Origin: Falcatimonas sp. MSJ-15
Lineage (GTDB): Bacteria; Bacillota; Clostridia; Lachnospirales; Lachnospiraceae
DNA length: 64,000 bases
Assembly: GCF_018918265.1 (NCBI RefSeq)
Contig: NZ_JAHLQC010000016.1
Coordinates: forward strand, 24,937-88,936
Direction: 5' to 3'
Shown here: piece after piece, positions 32,118 to 44,434 of the stretch
How positions within the stretch are numbered: position 1 is the stretch's first letter
How the letters are laid out: each line of letters starts with the position of its first letter
Notes under the pieces: generated by a model
The model's input: the letters and a program-made list of their open reading frames with translations, nothing else
What the model was told of the DNA's origin: nothing
The model's database searches: none
Made by a program: the position numbers and the translations under genes

Positions 32118-32510
32118 TTAAACTCTTCTACGTTTTGGTGGACGACATCCATTATGTGGTACAGGAGTAACGTCTTTGATACTTGCTACTTCAAGACCGC
32201 AAGCCTGAAGAGCACGAATTGCTGCTTCTCTACCTGAACCTGGACCCTTAACCATTACGTCAACTACTTTAAGACCGTGTACCAAAGCTGCTTTAGTAGC
32301 AGTTTCTGCTGCCATCTGTGCTGCATAAGGAGTAGATTTCTTTGAACCTCTAAAACCAAGACCACCAGCACTTGCCCATGATAAAGCGTTACCTTCCATG
32401 TCAGTTAATGTAACGATTGTATTGTTAAATGATGCCTGGATATGTGCCTGTCCACGTTCAACGTTTTTCTTTACACGCTTTTTTGTCACTTTTTTTGTAA
32501 CTTTAGCCAT
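32118..32510 (-). CDS. rpsK: 30S ribosomal protein S11
   Basis: [28 protein letters not shown]. Confidence 0.98.
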   Translation of the reverse strand: MAKVTKKVTKKRVKKNVERGQAHIQASFNNTIVTLTDMEGNALSWASAGGLGFRGSKKSTPYAAQMAAETATKAALVHGLKVVDVMVKGPGSGREAAIRALQACGLEVASIKDVTPVPHNGCRPPKRRRV

Positions 32511-32543
32511 TTTAAACTAACCTCCCTTATGGGTTAAACTGAA

Positions 32544-32912
32544 TTATTTCTTTTTATTTGCTACTGTTTTCTTAGGACCTTTACGAGTTCTCGCATTAGT
32601 CTTTGTTTTCTGTCCTCTAACTGGAAGACCTTTTCTATGACGGATTCCTCTATAACATCCGATTTCCTGTAATCTCTTAATATTTAAAGCGATTTCTCTT
32701 CTTAAATCACCTTCAACTGTATGTTTTGCATCGATTACGTCACGAATTCTAGCTACTTCTTCATCTGTTAAGTCTCTAACACGAGTGTCAGGATTAACAT
32801 TAGCTTCTGCTAGTATACGATTAGAACTTACTCTACCAATTCCGTAGATATAAGTAAGTCCAATTTCTACACGTTTTTCTCTTGGTAAGTCAACACCTGA
32901 AATACGAGCCAT
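32544..32912 (-). CDS. rpsM: 30S ribosomal protein S13
   Basis: [26 protein letters not shown]; start after GGAGGTGTAAT. Confidence 0.97.
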   Translation of the reverse strand: MARISGVDLPREKRVEIGLTYIYGIGRVSSNRILAEANVNPDTRVRDLTDEEVARIRDVIDAKHTVEGDLRREIALNIKRLQEIGCYRGIRHRKGLPVRGQKTKTNARTRKGPKKTVANKKK

Positions 32913-33138
32913 GTGTGTATTACACCTCCATAAATTGATTCTTGTAAGCAGTAAACTTCGCAGCACACTAATAGAGCAACCCACTAGTGCGGAAATGTAG
33001 TGCGTTATTTACACATCTTACTGTTAGTATTTGTATCATTTTTATTTTTTAAAGTAACGAACAACCTATCCTGGTGGTTCATTACTGCAGCCGCAAACTA
33101 ATGCTTATCATTAGAAATAAGCCCAAACAAAAGACAAA

Positions 33139-33252
33139 TTAACCCTGTCTCTGTTTGTGTTTAGGATTTTCACAGATTATTCTGATGCTTCCTTTTCTCT
33201 TAATTACTTTACATTTTTCACAAATTGGTTTAACTGATGATCTAACCTTCAC
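33139..33252 (-). CDS. rpmJ: 50S ribosomal protein L36 (GTG start, absent from ORF track)
   Basis: Reads (V)[36 protein letters not shown], preceded by GGAGG. Confidence 0.95.
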   Translation of the reverse strand: MKVRSSVKPICEKCKVIKRKGSIRIICENPKHKQRQG

Positions 33253-33324
33253 AGTAAATCCTCCTTTCAAAAAAAGCTCGCTTAGAATTATATCATATAA
33301 TGTATATAAAAAGCAAGTAAAATC

Positions 33325-33543
33325 TTATTTATCTCTCCAAATAATTCTACCTTTTGATAAATCATATGGTGAAAGCTCTATTGTAACTTTGTCACCAGGT
33401 AAAATTCTGATAAAGTTCATACGAAGTTTTCCACTTATATGAGCTAACACTTTATGTCCATTCTCAAGTTCAACCTGAAACATGGCATTTGGTAATTTTT
33501 CAATTACAGTTCCTTCAATTTCAATTACATCTGACTTTGACAT
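33325..33543 (-). CDS. infA: Translation initiation factor IF-1
   Basis: [51 protein letters not shown]. Confidence 0.97.
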   Translation of the reverse strand: MSKSDVIEIEGTVIEKLPNAMFQVELENGHKVLAHISGKLRMNFIRILPGDKVTIELSPYDLSKGRIIWRDK

Positions 33544-33557
33544 TTTATTCCTCCTAC

Positions 33558-33830
33558 TTAACTCATTTTCTGCTTATATTTTTTTATTGCATGTTTTATT
33601 GCTTCATTATTGAAGTTCTTATTCTCAGCAATAATCTTTAAAAGCTCATCATCAATCTGGTTTATTATCTGAACATGTCTTTTCTTTTTTTTCTTGGGAT
33701 TATCAATTGTCTTCAAATCGCCATCTGAAAGATATACATATTCATCATCTGATTTTATTATAACATAAACTTTCGAGTCATCATGTCCTGCCATGGACTT
33801 TACCATTTTTCCTACTTCATATCGGTTCAT
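33558..33830 (-). CDS. KOW/L14e-like small RNA-binding protein between map and infA
   Basis: [37 protein letters not shown]. Confidence 0.8.
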   Translation of the reverse strand: MNRYEVGKMVKSMAGHDDSKVYVIIKSDDEYVYLSDGDLKTIDNPKKKKKRHVQIINQIDDELLKIIAENKNFNNEAIKHAIKKYKQKMS

Positions 33831-33835
33831 TAATA

Positions 33836-34594
33836 TCACTCCTCTGTTAGGGATAAAATCTCACATCCATCTTTGGTTATAAGAATTGTATTCTCATAAT
33901 GAGCAGATAATGAACGATCTTTGGATACAACGGTCCATCCATCGTCTAACCATTCTACTTTACATGTTCCCATGTTTATCATTGGCTCTATCGCTAATGT
34001 CATTCCTGCCTGTAGTTTTATTCCTTTTCTTTTCATTGGAAAATTAGGAATCTGTGGGTCTTCATGGAGTTCTGTTCCAATTCCATGTCCTACCAGTTCT
34101 TCTACAACACCATATCCGAAGCTTCGGGCATATTCACCAATTGCTGTTGATATATCGTTTAGGTGATTACCCTCTTTTGCAAATTTTATGCCTTCAAAAA
34201 AGCATTGCTTTGTTACTTCTATCAATTTTTTTGCATCATCACTGATCTCTCCCACAGCAACAGTTCTTGCAGCGTCAGAATGATATCCTTTATAAATAAG
34301 TCCTGCATCAAGGCTTACAATATCTCCATCCTGAAGAATTCTGTGTTTTGAAGGAATCCCATGTACAACTTCTTCATTTACAGAAACACATATAGATGCA
34401 GGGAAACCATTATAATTAAGAAATGATGGTATGCAACCATAACTTCTTATTATCTCTTCACCAATTCTATCAACTTCTTTAGTTGACATTCCTGGTCTTA
34501 TTGCCTTTCCAAGCTCATCATGCGCTTTTCCAAGAAGTTTTCCGGCTTCTCTCATGAGTTCAATCTCTCTTAGGGATTTTATTGTCACAGACAT
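33836..34594 (-). CDS. map: Type I methionyl aminopeptidase
   Basis: HGIPSKHRILQDGDIVSLDAG, GHGIGTELHEDPQIPNF. Confidence 0.97.
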   Translation of the reverse strand: MSVTIKSLREIELMREAGKLLGKAHDELGKAIRPGMSTKEVDRIGEEIIRSYGCIPSFLNYNGFPASICVSVNEEVVHGIPSKHRILQDGDIVSLDAGLIYKGYHSDAARTVAVGEISDDAKKLIEVTKQCFFEGIKFAKEGNHLNDISTAIGEYARSFGYGVVEELVGHGIGTELHEDPQIPNFPMKRKGIKLQAGMTLAIEPMINMGTCKVEWLDDGWTVVSKDRSLSAHYENTILITKDGCEILSLTEE

Positions 34595-34596
34595 AA

Positions 34597-35241
34597 TTAC
34601 GCTCCTAAAATATCAACAATCGCACTAAATACATCTTTCATATCTTTAGTACCATCTACTTCTACAAGAACACCTTCATTTGTATAATATTCAATAAGAG
34701 GCTGTGTCTGTTCATGATAAACATCAAGACGTTTCTTTACTGTCTCTGGTTTGTCATCTTCTCTTAAAATGAGTTCGTTACCACATTTGTCGCATACACC
34801 TTCAACTTTTGTTGGATTGTATACAATATGATATGTTGAACCGCAGCTTACGCAGGCTCTTCTTCCAGACATACGTTTTACAATATTTTCATCTGGAACT
34901 TCAACATTTATTGCAAAGTCTACTTTTTCACCTAATTTCTTAAGTGCTTCTGTAAGAGCTTCAGCCTGTGGAATTGTTCTTGGAAATCCATCAAGAATAT
35001 ATCCTTTTTTGCAGTCATCCTGCTGTACTCTGTCAACAACAAGATCTACTACTAATTCATCAGGAACAAGTAATCCCTGATCCATATATGTCTTTGCTTT
35101 TTTACCAAGCTCTGTTCCATTACTAATATTTGCTCTAAAAATATCTCCTGTAGAGATGTGAGGGATCTGATATTTATCAGCTATCATTTTGGCCTGTGTG
35201 CCTTTTCCAGCACCAGGTGCTCCAAGCATTACTATTTTCAT
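34597..35241 (-). CDS. adk: Adenylate kinase (Zn-lid type)
   Basis: [23 protein letters not shown] Cys: CVSCGSTYH...CDKCG. Confidence 0.97.
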   Translation of the reverse strand: MKIVMLGAPGAGKGTQAKMIADKYQIPHISTGDIFRANISNGTELGKKAKTYMDQGLLVPDELVVDLVVDRVQQDDCKKGYILDGFPRTIPQAEALTEALKKLGEKVDFAINVEVPDENIVKRMSGRRACVSCGSTYHIVYNPTKVEGVCDKCGNELILREDDKPETVKKRLDVYHEQTQPLIEYYTNEGVLVEVDGTKDMKDVFSAIVDILGA

Positions 35242-35389
35242 TGCTCTTGCCTCCGCTTTAACTTCATTATAATTGTATTACTATCGAAATATGCGAAGTG
35301 CTTATTCTAAAACAGCCCACCAGATCTACGGCCTATATGACTATTTCTTTCCGGTGAGCTGTAATCATGAACTAAGTACTCCTATTAAA

Positions 35390-36724
35390 CTAATTATTAA
35401 GAAATCCTTTGTAATTACGTACAACCATCTTTGATTCAATCTGTTTGATTGTCTCAAGAATTACACCAACAATGATGATTAATGATGTACCACCAAAAGA
35501 TACGGTTGCACCTGAAAGACCTGTAAATATTATTGGAATAATCGCAACAATAATAAGTCCAACAACACCAATGAAAATTAAATAGTTTAATATTGAAGTT
35601 AAGTAATCTGTAGTAGACTTACCTGGACGAATACCAGGAATAAATCCACCTTGTTTTTTCATATTATTAGCTACTTCCAAAGGATTGAAAGTAATTGATG
35701 TATAGAAGTATGCAAAAAATACTACTAATAGAATATATACAAGTAAACCGATAGAATATATTGGTTCACTTATTTTACACCAGTTACTTGATGAAAGACC
35801 TCTTAAGATCTTTCCACCAATAGTATTGTAATCAATCGTAAAGAATGATGCAATAACAACTGGAAACTGCATCAATGATGATGCAAAGATAATTGGTATA
35901 ACACCTGCTGTGTTAACCTTTAATGGAATGTTTGTTGACTGACCGCCTACCATTCTTCTACCCTGAACTTTCTGAGCATACTGAACTGGTATACGTCTTT
36001 CACCACCCTGTAAAACGCAAACAAATACAACCATAAGTATTATTACGGCTACAATAATTGCTGCTGCAAGCAGACCTTTTGCAAGTGTCTTTCCTGCTAT
36101 AAACTGATCCCAAAGTGTCTTAATATCATCTGGAGCTCGTGAAATAATATTAATTAAAAGTACTATTGATATACCATTACCAACGCCTTTTTCTGTAATT
36201 CTTTCACCGATCCACATAAGTACTGCTGAACCAGCTGTAAGAGCTGCAACAATAATGAAGATTGCTAATACTTTTTCTACTGAACCCATTGTTGAATAGT
36301 TAGCAATAAGTCCACTTCCACCAAATCCAATTGCCATTGCTGTTGACTCGATAAGTGCAAGTGCAACAGTAAGGTATCTTGTAATCTGTGTAAGTTTTTT
36401 TCTTCCGTCTTCACCTTCTTTTTGCATCTCCTCTAATTTAGGTATTGCAATTGTAAGAAGCTGAATAATGATTGAAGATGTAATATATGGTGTGATGCTC
36501 AAAGCGAATACTGATAAGTTTGAAAATGAACCACCAGTAAATGCATCAAAGAAATTAAATGCGTCCCCAGACTGCTTCGCAAAAAAGCTGGCAAAATAAC
36601 TTGTGTCAGCTCCTGGGACAGGAAGTAAACTTCCTATCCTAACAACAACCAACATCAAAAAAGTAAATATAATTCTATCTCTTAATTCTTTGATTTTAAA
36701 TGCGTCACGGAGTGTTTTTAACAT
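35390..36724 (-). CDS. secY: Preprotein translocase subunit SecY
   Basis: GGSFSNLSVFALSITPYITSSIIIQLL; FNPLEVANNMKKQGGFIPGIRPG. Confidence 0.97.
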   Translation of the reverse strand: MLKTLRDAFKIKELRDRIIFTFLMLVVVRIGSLLPVPGADTSYFASFFAKQSGDAFNFFDAFTGGSFSNLSVFALSITPYITSSIIIQLLTIAIPKLEEMQKEGEDGRKKLTQITRYLTVALALIESTAMAIGFGGSGLIANYSTMGSVEKVLAIFIIVAALTAGSAVLMWIGERITEKGVGNGISIVLLINIISRAPDDIKTLWDQFIAGKTLAKGLLAAAIIVAVIILMVVFVCVLQGGERRIPVQYAQKVQGRRMVGGQSTNIPLKVNTAGVIPIIFASSLMQFPVVIASFFTIDYNTIGGKILRGLSSSNWCKISEPIYSIGLLVYILLVVFFAYFYTSITFNPLEVANNMKKQGGFIPGIRPGKSTTDYLTSILNYLIFIGVVGLIIVAIIPIIFTGLSGATVSFGGTSLIIIVGVILETIKQIESKMVVRNYKGFLNN

Positions 36725-37167
36725 TAAATCACCTCAGCAATTCCACCAAGAGCTTCAATCTTTTCTTTAGCAGCCGCACTGAATCCATTAGCTTTAACTG
36801 TTAATCTCTTAGTAAGTTCTCCATTTCCAAGAATCTTAACACCATCTCTTGGATTTCTAACGATGCCTGTCTCAATTAATGTTTCTACTGTAACTACAGC
36901 GTCATTATCAAATGCTTCTAATGCACTAATATTTATACCAACGATTTCCTTAGTATTTCTATTTGTGAAACCTCTCTTAGGAATTCTTCTGTATAAAGGC
37001 ATCTGACCACCTTCAAAACCTGGTCTGATGCTTCCGCCTGAACGTGCTTTCTGACCTTTATGACCTTTACCAGCTGTTTTTCCGTTTCCTGAGCCATGTC
37101 CACGTCCTACTCTGAAATTATTGCTATGTTTTGAACCTTCTGCAGGTCTTAAATTTGATAAGTTCAT
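36724..37167 (-). CDS. rplO: 50S ribosomal protein L15
   Basis: [42 protein letters not shown]. Confidence 0.97.
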   Translation of the reverse strand: MNLSNLRPAEGSKHSNNFRVGRGHGSGNGKTAGKGHKGQKARSGGSIRPGFEGGQMPLYRRIPKRGFTNRNTKEIVGINISALEAFDNDAVVTVETLIETGIVRNPRDGVKILGNGELTKRLTVKANGFSAAAKEKIEALGGIAEVI

Positions 37168-37186
37168 TCCTGCACCTCCATTCTAA

Positions 37187-37369
37187 TTATATTTCTTCTA
37201 CCTTTAACATATATCCAACCTGCTGAATCATACCTCTAGTTGCTTTGTTATCTGGTAATTCAACAGTTTTATGCATTTTGTTAAGGCCAAGAGCTTCAAC
37301 AGTTCTTCTATGCTTTGGTACAGCACCGATAGGTGATTTTACTAAAGTAACCTTTAATTTCTCTGCCAT
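37187..37369 (-). CDS. rpmD: 50S ribosomal protein L30
   Basis: KVTLVKSPIGAVPKHRRTVEALGLNKMHKTVELPD. Confidence 0.97.
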   Translation of the reverse strand: MAEKLKVTLVKSPIGAVPKHRRTVEALGLNKMHKTVELPDNKATRGMIQQVGYMLKVEEI

Positions 37370-37382
37370 CTCTATGTCCTCC

Positions 37383-37892
37383 TTAACCTAATATTTCTTC
37401 AACAGATTTTCCACGAAGTCTTGCTACTTCTTCTGGAGTCTTAATCTGACTTAAACCAGCGATTGTTGCAAGAACAACATTCTGTTTGTTATTTGAACCT
37501 AATGATTTTGTACGGATATTTGTGATACCAGCAAGTTCGATTACTGAACGAGCAGGACCTCCAGCGATAACACCAGTACCTTCTGGAGCTTTCTTTAATA
37601 ATACTGAAGCACTTCCGAATTTTCCTAAGAAATCATGTGGAATACTTCCGTTCTCATCAACTGCAACGTTAACAAGATTCTTTGTAGCATCTTCTTTACC
37701 TTTACGGATAGCTTCTGGAATTTCAGCAGCTTTACCCATACCAGCGCCAACGTGACCTTTTTTATCACCAACAACAACTAAAGCTGAAAATCTGAAGTTA
37801 CGACCACCTTTAACAACCTTAGTTACACGCTTAATTGATACTACTTTTTCTTCTAATTCTAACTGACTAGCATCAATGATTGTTCTTTTCAT
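37383..37892 (-). CDS. rpsE: 30S ribosomal protein S5
   Basis: [30 protein letters not shown]. Confidence 0.98.
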   Translation of the reverse strand: MKRTIIDASQLELEEKVVSIKRVTKVVKGGRNFRFSALVVVGDKKGHVGAGMGKAAEIPEAIRKGKEDATKNLVNVAVDENGSIPHDFLGKFGSASVLLKKAPEGTGVIAGGPARSVIELAGITNIRTKSLGSNNKQNVVLATIAGLSQIKTPEEVARLRGKSVEEILG

Positions 37893-37906
37893 GTGTTCTC
37901 CTCCTT

Positions 37907-38275
37907 CTAGAATTCTAATCCAGCTTCTCTAGCTGCTTCTGCTAATGCTTTTACTTTACCTTCATATATGAAGCCGCCTCTGTCATAAACAACAGTTGTA
38001 ATACCAGCTTCTAAAGCTCTCTTAGCAATAACTTCACCTAATTTTGCTGCAGCAGCAACATTGTTAGTTTTTTCTAAGTCAGCTTTAACTTCTTCCTGAA
38101 GGGTAGATGCTGATACAAGAGTTTTACCAACTGTATCATCAATGATCTGTGCATACATATGATTGTTACTTCTGAACACAGCTAAACGTGGTCTAGCAGC
38201 TGTACCGCTAAAACGGTTACGGATTTTTCTGTGTTTGTTCTGACGAACTACTGTTCTTGATTCTTTACTAACCAT
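37907..38275 (-). CDS. rplR: 50S ribosomal protein L18
   Basis: [20 protein letters not shown]. Confidence 0.97.
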   Translation of the reverse strand: MVSKESRTVVRQNKHRKIRNRFSGTAARPRLAVFRSNNHMYAQIIDDTVGKTLVSASTLQEEVKADLEKTNNVAAAAKLGEVIAKRALEAGITTVVYDRGGFIYEGKVKALAEAAREAGLEF

Positions 38276-38293
38276 TCTTTTTACCCTCCTATA

Positions 38294-38836
38294 TTATTTC
38301 TTACCAGTCTTACCAACTTTACGTCTGATAACTTCATCAGCATATTTAATACCTTTACCTTTATAAGGTTCTGGTGCTCTTTTTTCTCTGATTTCAGCAG
38401 CGTACTGTCCAACTTTTTCTTTATCAATACCTTTAACGATGATCTTGTTCTGTCCTTCAACGATAGCTTCAAGACCTTCTGGATCTACCATTTCTACTGG
38501 ATGTGAATATCCTAATGATAATACTAATGTCTTACCATTCTTCTGTGCTCTGTAACCAACACCGTTTACTTCAAGCACTTTTTCGTAACCTTCTGTTACA
38601 CCTGTAACCATATTAGCGATTAATGTTCTTGTTAAACCATGTAATGATCTCATTTTCTTTAAATCATTAGGTCTTGTAACAACAACGTGTCCATCTTCTA
38701 ATTTAATTTCCATTTCCGCAGGTAATACTCTTTCAAGTGTTCCCTTTGGTCCTTTTACAGTCACTTTATTATTTTCTGCAATATCAACTGTTACTCCAGC
38801 TGGTACCGCGATAGGCATTCTTCCTATACGTGACAT
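38294..38836 (-). CDS. rplF: 50S ribosomal protein L6
   Basis: [34 protein letters not shown]. Confidence 0.98.
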   Translation of the reverse strand: MSRIGRMPIAVPAGVTVDIAENNKVTVKGPKGTLERVLPAEMEIKLEDGHVVVTRPNDLKKMRSLHGLTRTLIANMVTGVTEGYEKVLEVNGVGYRAQKNGKTLVLSLGYSHPVEMVDPEGLEAIVEGQNKIIVKGIDKEKVGQYAAEIREKRAPEPYKGKGIKYADEVIRRKVGKTGKK

Positions 38837-38978
38837 GCCTGCACCTCCTTAATTGAGTAATGAGCATATTGTGTAAATCTTATATCCACACCGCTCATAT
38901 TAATTAGTTGTATCTTAAATATATTTATTGAAAGTCGATTTAATATTCTTCTTTCAACAGTTTAGCATTGTTTGGTAA

Positions 38979-39380
38979 TTACCAAACAAATGCTAATACT
39001 TCTCCACCAACATTGAGTTTTCTAGCTTCTTTATCTGTAAGAATACCCTGGTTTGTTGATATGATTGCAACACCAAGTCCACCAAGAACTCTTGGAAGCT
39101 CCTCTTTATTGGCATATACACGAAGACCTGGTTTTGAAATTCTCTTAAGTCCTGTGATAATTTTTTCGTTTTTATCTGCACCGTATTTTAATGTGATACG
39201 GATTGTTTTAAAGTTTCCTTCTTCTACGATATCGTATTTCTGGATATATCCTTCTTTAACTAAGATATCAGCAATTGCTAATTTCATCTTTGATGATGGT
39301 ACATCTACTGTATCATGTTTTGCAGTATTAGCATTACGAATTCTTGTAAGCATATCTGCGATAGGATCATTAGTTGTCAT
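38979..39380 (-). CDS. rpsH: 30S ribosomal protein S8
   Basis: [44 protein letters not shown]. Confidence 0.97.
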   Translation of the reverse strand: MTTNDPIADMLTRIRNANTAKHDTVDVPSSKMKLAIADILVKEGYIQKYDIVEEGNFKTIRITLKYGADKNEKIITGLKRISKPGLRVYANKEELPRVLGGLGVAIISTNQGILTDKEARKLNVGGEVLAFVW

Positions 39381-39408
39381 TATAGTTGCCTCCTTTCTAT
39401 TTACACTC

Positions 39409-39594
39409 TTACCAGCTAGCTTTCTTAACGCCTGGTATCTGTCCTTTATATGCTAATTCACGGAAGCAAATTCTGCATATTCCGTATTTTCTTAAGTATG
39501 CATGTGGACGACCGCAAATTCTACAACGTGAATATTCTCTTGTTGAGAATTTCTGTGGACGCTGCTGCTTTACTTTCATTGAAGTTTTAGCCAT
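39409..39594 (-). CDS. rpsN: 30S ribosomal protein S14, zinc-binding (C+) type
   Basis: [28 protein letters not shown]. Confidence 0.97.
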   Translation of the reverse strand: MAKTSMKVKQQRPQKFSTREYSRCRICGRPHAYLRKYGICRICFRELAYKGQIPGVKKASW

Positions 39595-39610
39595 GGAATT
39601 TCCCTCCTAA

Positions 39611-40150
39611 CTACTTTTTGAATGGCATGTTAAATAATGTTAACAATTCACGAGCTTCTTCATCTGTTTTTGCTGTTGTAACAATGATGATATCCATACC
39701 TCTTACTTTGTCAATCTTATCATATTCGATTTCTGGGAAAATGATCTGCTCTTTAATACCTAAAGCATAATTTCCTCTTCCATCAAATGAGTTAGCACTA
39801 ACACCTCTAAAGTCACGTACACGTGGTAATGCAAGATTTACAAGACGATCAAGGAATTCATACATTTTCTCTCCACGAAGTGTTACTTTACATCCGATTG
39901 GCATACCTTCTCTGATTTTGAAGTTAGCAATTGAATTTTTAGCTCTTGTAAGTACAGCTTTCTGACCAGCAATAGTCTCAAGTTCCTTAACAGCTACATC
40001 AAGGATTTTAGCGTTTTCTTTAGCTTCGCCAATACCCATATTTATAACAATTTTATCAAGCTTTGGTATTTCCATTACGTTTTTGTATCCGAATTTTTTT
40101 ACCATAGCGTCACAAATCTCATTTTTATATAATTCTTTAAGTCTACTCAA
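39611..40150 (-). CDS. rplE: 50S ribosomal protein L5
   Basis: [21 protein letters not shown]. Confidence 0.97.
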   Translation of the reverse strand: MSRLKELYKNEICDAMVKKFGYKNVMEIPKLDKIVINMGIGEAKENAKILDVAVKELETIAGQKAVLTRAKNSIANFKIREGMPIGCKVTLRGEKMYEFLDRLVNLALPRVRDFRGVSANSFDGRGNYALGIKEQIIFPEIEYDKIDKVRGMDIIIVTTAKTDEEARELLTLFNMPFKK

Positions 40151-40173
40151 CTTTGGTGACCTCCTCTCTTAAA

Positions 40174-40497
40174 TTAATCAATTACTTCGCCTGTAGATTT
40201 AGCAAAACGAACTTTTTTACCATTCTCATCTACTCTGAATCCTACTCTTGTAGCAGTACCTTTATTTACGTACATTACGTTAGAAAGGTCAATAGGTCCT
40301 TCTTTCTGAATTCTGCCACCATTCTGGTTCTGAGCATTTGGCTTTTCGTGTTTCCAGATCATGTTGATTCCTTCAACGATAGCTGTATTATCTTTCTTAT
40401 TGATTGATACTACTTTGCCTTCTTTGCCTTTATCTTTACCAGCGATAACTCTTACTAAGTCACCTGTTTTGATTTTTAAAGTTGACACAACCGACAC
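40174..40497 (-). CDS. rplX: 50S ribosomal protein L24
   Basis: LKIKTGDLVRVIAGKDKGKEGKVVSI. Confidence 0.97.
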   Translation of the reverse strand: MSVVSTLKIKTGDLVRVIAGKDKGKEGKVVSINKKDNTAIVEGINMIWKHEKPNAQNQNGGRIQKEGPIDLSNVMYVNKGTATRVGFRVDENGKKVRFAKSTGEVID

Positions 40498-40501
40498 CTC
40501 C

Positions 40502-40870
40502 TTATAATACTTCTGGTGCTAGAGAAACAATTTTCATAAACTGTTTTTCTCTAAGCTCTCTTGCTACTGGTCCAAATATACGAGTTCCTTTAGGATTCTT
40601 GTCTTCCTTAATAATTACAGCAGCATTTTCATCGAATTTTATATAAGAACCGTCTTTACGACGTGCGCCTTTTACTGTACGAACAACAACGGCTTTAACT
40701 ACATCGCCCTTCTTTACAACACCGCCTGGTGTTGCATCTTTAACTGAAGCTACGATTACATCGCCGATATTAGCATATCTTCTAGTAGAACCGCCCATAA
40801 CTCTGATACATAATAACTCTTTAGCACCAGTATTATCAGCAACTTTTAGTCTTGTTTCCTGTTGAATCAT
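40502..40870 (-). CDS. rplN: 50S ribosomal protein L14
   Basis: [28 protein letters not shown]. Confidence 0.98.
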   Translation of the reverse strand: MIQQETRLKVADNTGAKELLCIRVMGGSTRRYANIGDVIVASVKDATPGGVVKKGDVVKAVVVRTVKGARRKDGSYIKFDENAAVIIKEDKNPKGTRIFGPVARELREKQFMKIVSLAPEVL

Positions 40871-40900
40871 GCCATAACCTCCTTTTTGCCAAAATATCTA

Positions 40901-41155
40901 TTATTTAGCTCTTTCAATAATCTCAACTAATCTCCATCTCTTATCTTTTGAGAGTGGTCTAGTTTCCATAACTTTAACAACATCTCCGATTAAACATTCG
41001 TTGTTTTCATCGTGTGCTTTTAATTTATAAGTTCTCTTAACGATTTTGTTATAAAGTGGATGTCTTACATGATCTTCCACTGCAACTACAACAGTTTTAT
41101 CCATTTTGTTGCTAACAACTTTACCTGTACGAGTCTTTCTTAAATTTCTTTCCAC
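40901..41155 (-). CDS. rpsQ: 30S ribosomal protein S17
   Basis: [22 protein letters not shown]. Confidence 0.97.
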   Translation of the reverse strand: MERNLRKTRTGKVVSNKMDKTVVVAVEDHVRHPLYNKIVKRTYKLKAHDENNECLIGDVVKVMETRPLSKDKRWRLVEIIERAK

Positions 41156-41179
41156 AAGAATTGCCTCCTTTCAATAGGA

Positions 41180-41398
41180 CTATTCAGCAGCATTTGCCTT
41201 TTCAGTAATAATTGTCTGAATTCTCGCAATTTTTCTTCTTACTTCTTTGATTCTGCTTGTATTATCTAACTGATTTGTTGCGTTCTGGAATCTCAAATTA
41301 AAAAGTTCCTTTTTAGCAGCTACTAATTCATCACTTAATTCGTTTGCTGATTTTGCTCTTAAATCTTCTACAAGTTTATTAATTTTCACTGTTATCAC
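41180..41398 (-). CDS. rpmC: 50S ribosomal protein L29
   Basis: [44 protein letters not shown]. Confidence 0.96.
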   Translation of the reverse strand: MITVKINKLVEDLRAKSANELSDELVAAKKELFNLRFQNATNQLDNTSRIKEVRRKIARIQTIITEKANAAE

Positions 41399-41816
41399 CG
41401 CCTTCTAATTCCGCACGTGATACTACCTTACATCTGCAAGGAAGTTTGTGCATTGCAAGACGTAATGCTTCTCTAGCTACTTCTTCAGGAACTCCTGAAA
41501 GCTCGAACATTACACGTCCTGGTTTAACTACTGCTACCCAATATTCAAGGTTACCTTTACCTTTACCCATTCGAACACCAAGAGGTTTATGAACAACTGG
41601 CTTGTCTGGGAATATCTTTATCCATACTTTACCACCACGTTTGATATAACGAGTCATAGCAATACGGGCAGCTTCTATCTGATTTGATTTGATCCAACAT
41701 GGCTCAAGTGCTACGATACCATATTCACCATTAGTGATTTTGTTACCTCTTGTACACTTACCTGCCATAGTACCACGGAATTGTTTACGATGTTTTACTC
41801 TCTTAGGTAGTAACAT
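41379..41816 (-). CDS. rplP: 50S ribosomal protein L16
   Basis: [25 protein letters not shown]. Confidence 0.98.
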   Translation of the reverse strand: MLLPKRVKHRKQFRGTMAGKCTRGNKITNGEYGIVALEPCWIKSNQIEAARIAMTRYIKRGGKVWIKIFPDKPVVHKPLGVRMGKGKGNLEYWVAVVKPGRVMFELSGVPEEVAREALRLAMHKLPCRCKVVSRAELEGGDNSEN

Positions 41817-42472
41817 TATTGTTCGCTCCCTTCCTTAACTTCTTTAGTTGGAAGTACTTCACCTTTGTAAATCCAAACTTTAACGCCTACTTTACCGTAT
41901 GTTGTATCTGCTTCTGCAAATCCATAATCGATATCAGCACGTAATGTCTGAAGAGGTATTGTTCCTTCACTGTAGAATTCTGTACGAGCCATATCAGCTC
42001 CACCAAGACGTCCTGAAACAGATGTCTTAATACCTTTAGCACCAGTTTTCATTGTTCTAGCCATAGTAGATTTCATAGCTCTTCTGAAAGAAACACGGTT
42101 CTCTAACTGAAGTGCAATATTCTCTGCTACTAACTGAGCATCTCTGTCTGGTCTCTTAACTTCTTTAATATCAACAATAAGCTTCTTGTCAGTTAATTTC
42201 TGAACTTCTGCTTTTAATTTTTCTATTTCAGCTCCACCTTTACCGATTACAACACCTGGTTTTGCTGTAAAGATGATAACTTTAACTCTGTCAGATGCTC
42301 TTTCAATTTCGATCTTTGAAACACCTGCGCTATATAATCTTTCTTTAAGGAACTTTCTGATATTATAATCTTCTACAAGATTATCTGCAAAATCAGCTTC
42401 TGCATACCATTTTGAGTCCCAGTCTTTAATAACTCCGACTCTTAAGCCATGAGGATTAACTTTTTGTCCCAT
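41816..42472 (-). CDS. rpsC: 30S ribosomal protein S3
   Basis: [24 protein letters not shown]. Confidence 0.98.
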   Translation of the reverse strand: MGQKVNPHGLRVGVIKDWDSKWYAEADFADNLVEDYNIRKFLKERLYSAGVSKIEIERASDRVKVIIFTAKPGVVIGKGGAEIEKLKAEVQKLTDKKLIVDIKEVKRPDRDAQLVAENIALQLENRVSFRRAMKSTMARTMKTGAKGIKTSVSGRLGGADMARTEFYSEGTIPLQTLRADIDYGFAEADTTYGKVGVKVWIYKGEVLPTKEVKEGSEQ

Positions 42473-42482
42473 ATTGCCCTCC

Positions 42483-42872
42483 TTATCTTTCATCAAGCAC
42501 GATAGTAATGTGGCTCATTCTCTTTTCGATTCTGTAAGCTCTACCCTGTGCTCTAGGTTTGATTCTCTTCATTGTTGGTCCTTTGTTTGCATAACAAGCT
42601 GCAACATAAAGGTTATCTGGATTCATTCCATTATTGTTCTCAGCATTTGCAATTGCTGACTTTAAAAGTTTCTCTATTACACTAGAAGCGTATCTAGGAT
42701 TGTATGCTAAAATACCAAGTGCTGACTGAACATCTTTACCTCTGATAGCATCAAGTACGTAACATGCTTTCTGAACTGATACTCTTGCGTAAGATAATTT
42801 TGCAGATGGTCTTGTTTCTACATTAGTAGTATTTCTTTCTCTTTTAATTTGGGATCTATGTCCTTTTGCCAT
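42483..42872 (-). CDS. rplV: 50S ribosomal protein L22
   Basis: [23 protein letters not shown]. Confidence 0.97.
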   Translation of the reverse strand: MAKGHRSQIKRERNTTNVETRPSAKLSYARVSVQKACYVLDAIRGKDVQSALGILAYNPRYASSVIEKLLKSAIANAENNNGMNPDNLYVAACYANKGPTMKRIKPRAQGRAYRIEKRMSHITIVLDER

Positions 42873-42901
42873 GGATTAAACCTCCTTTCAATTACAATTG
42901 A

Positions 42902-43183
42902 CTAACGATTTCCTGTTTTCTTCTCGTCTTTTCCATGTCCTCTATATGTTCTTGTTGCAACAAACTCACCAAGTTTGTGTCCAACCATATCTTCTGTTAC
43001 ATATACAGGTACATGTTTTCTTCCATCATGAACTGCGATTGTGTGACCAACGAACTGAGGGAATATTGTAGAACGACGTGACCAAGTTTTGATAACCTGT
43101 TTCTGTCCTGCAGCATTCATAGCGTCTACTTTCTTGAGTAAGCTTGCATCAGCGAATGGTCCTTTTTTAAGTGATCGAGCCAT
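42902..43183 (-). CDS. rpsS: 30S ribosomal protein S19
   Basis: [23 protein letters not shown]. Confidence 0.98.
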   Translation of the reverse strand: MARSLKKGPFADASLLKKVDAMNAAGQKQVIKTWSRRSTIFPQFVGHTIAVHDGRKHVPVYVTEDMVGHKLGEFVATRTYRGHGKDEKKTGNR

Positions 43184-43204
43184 AGGTTCTAACCTCCTTA
43201 TAAA

Positions 43205-44044
43205 CTATTTAATAGCTTTACCGTTTCTTCTTCTTACGATTAACTTGTCTGAGTGTTTACGTTTTCTTGTCTTTAAGCCAAGAGCTGGTTTACCCCAAGG
43301 TGTAACAGGGCCTGGACGACCGATTCCTGCTTTACCTTCACCACCACCATGTGGATGGTCATTAGGGTTCATAACAGAACCACGAACTGTAGGTCTGATA
43401 CCCATGTGACGTTTACGACCAGCTTTACCAATATTTACAAGGTTGTGATCTCCATTACCAAGTACACCGATTGTTGCACGGCAGATAATTGGAACTAATC
43501 TCATTTCGCCTGATGGTAATCTTAATGTTGCATATTTACCTTCTTTAGCCATTAACTGTGCAGCATTACCTGCTGAACGAACTAACTGGCCACCTTTTCC
43601 AGGATATAATTCAATGTTATGAATCTGTGTACCTACTGGAATCTCTGAAAGTGGTAAACAGTTACCAACTTTGATTTCAGCACCTGTACCGCTCATTACT
43701 TTCATACCATCTGTTAAACCTGCTGGTGCAAGGATGTATGCTTTTTCACCATCAGCATAGCTGATTAATGCGATATTTGCTGTTCTGTTTGGATCGTATT
43801 CAACACCAACTACTGTAGCTGGAATTCCATCTTTTCTTCTCTTGAAGTCGATGATTCTATATTTTCTCTTAACTCCGCCTCCGCGGTGTCTTACAGTGAT
43901 TTTACCCTGATTATTACGACCGGCTGTATTCTTCTTTGAAGCTAATAATGCTTTCTCAGGAGTTGTTTTTGTGATTTCAGCGAAATCTGAACCAGTCATA
44001 TTTCTTCTGGAAGGTGTATATGGGTTATATTTTTTGATTCCCAT
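43205..44044 (-). CDS. rplB: 50S ribosomal protein L2
   Basis: [52 protein letters not shown]. Confidence 0.98.
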   Translation of the reverse strand: MGIKKYNPYTPSRRNMTGSDFAEITKTTPEKALLASKKNTAGRNNQGKITVRHRGGGVKRKYRIIDFKRRKDGIPATVVGVEYDPNRTANIALISYADGEKAYILAPAGLTDGMKVMSGTGAEIKVGNCLPLSEIPVGTQIHNIELYPGKGGQLVRSAGNAAQLMAKEGKYATLRLPSGEMRLVPIICRATIGVLGNGDHNLVNIGKAGRKRHMGIRPTVRGSVMNPNDHPHGGGEGKAGIGRPGPVTPWGKPALGLKTRKRKHSDKLIVRRRNGKAIK

Positions 44045-44134
44045 TATTTTCACTCCTTTCAACTCTATCAACACATCCACGTGTGTTCTAATATTCACGT
44101 ACTAATAGTTTATTCTAGTACTCAGTTTCTATAA

Positions 44135-44434
44135 TTAAAGACTTTCGAAAATTTCGATATCTGCGCTATCTGCTGTTAATGTAACGATAGCTTTCTTTGT
44201 TTTTGCTGTTTTACCAAATGTAGCACCTCTTCTGCGAGTTTTACCTTCACAGTTCATTGTGTTAACGCTTGCTACCTTTGTATCTTTAAATAACTTTTCA
44301 ACAGCTTCTTTTACCTGATTTTTTGTAGCTGATGGATGTACTAAGAAAGTATATTTCTTTTCTGACATAGCACCCATACTTTTTTCTGTAATAACAGGTT
44401 TAAGGATTACATCATAATATTTTAAATCAGCCAT
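44135..44434 (-). CDS. rplW: 50S ribosomal protein L23
   Basis: [25 protein letters not shown]. Confidence 0.97.
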   Translation of the reverse strand: MADLKYYDVILKPVITEKSMGAMSEKKYTFLVHPSATKNQVKEAVEKLFKDTKVASVNTMNCEGKTRRRGATFGKTAKTKKAIVTLTADSADIEIFESL

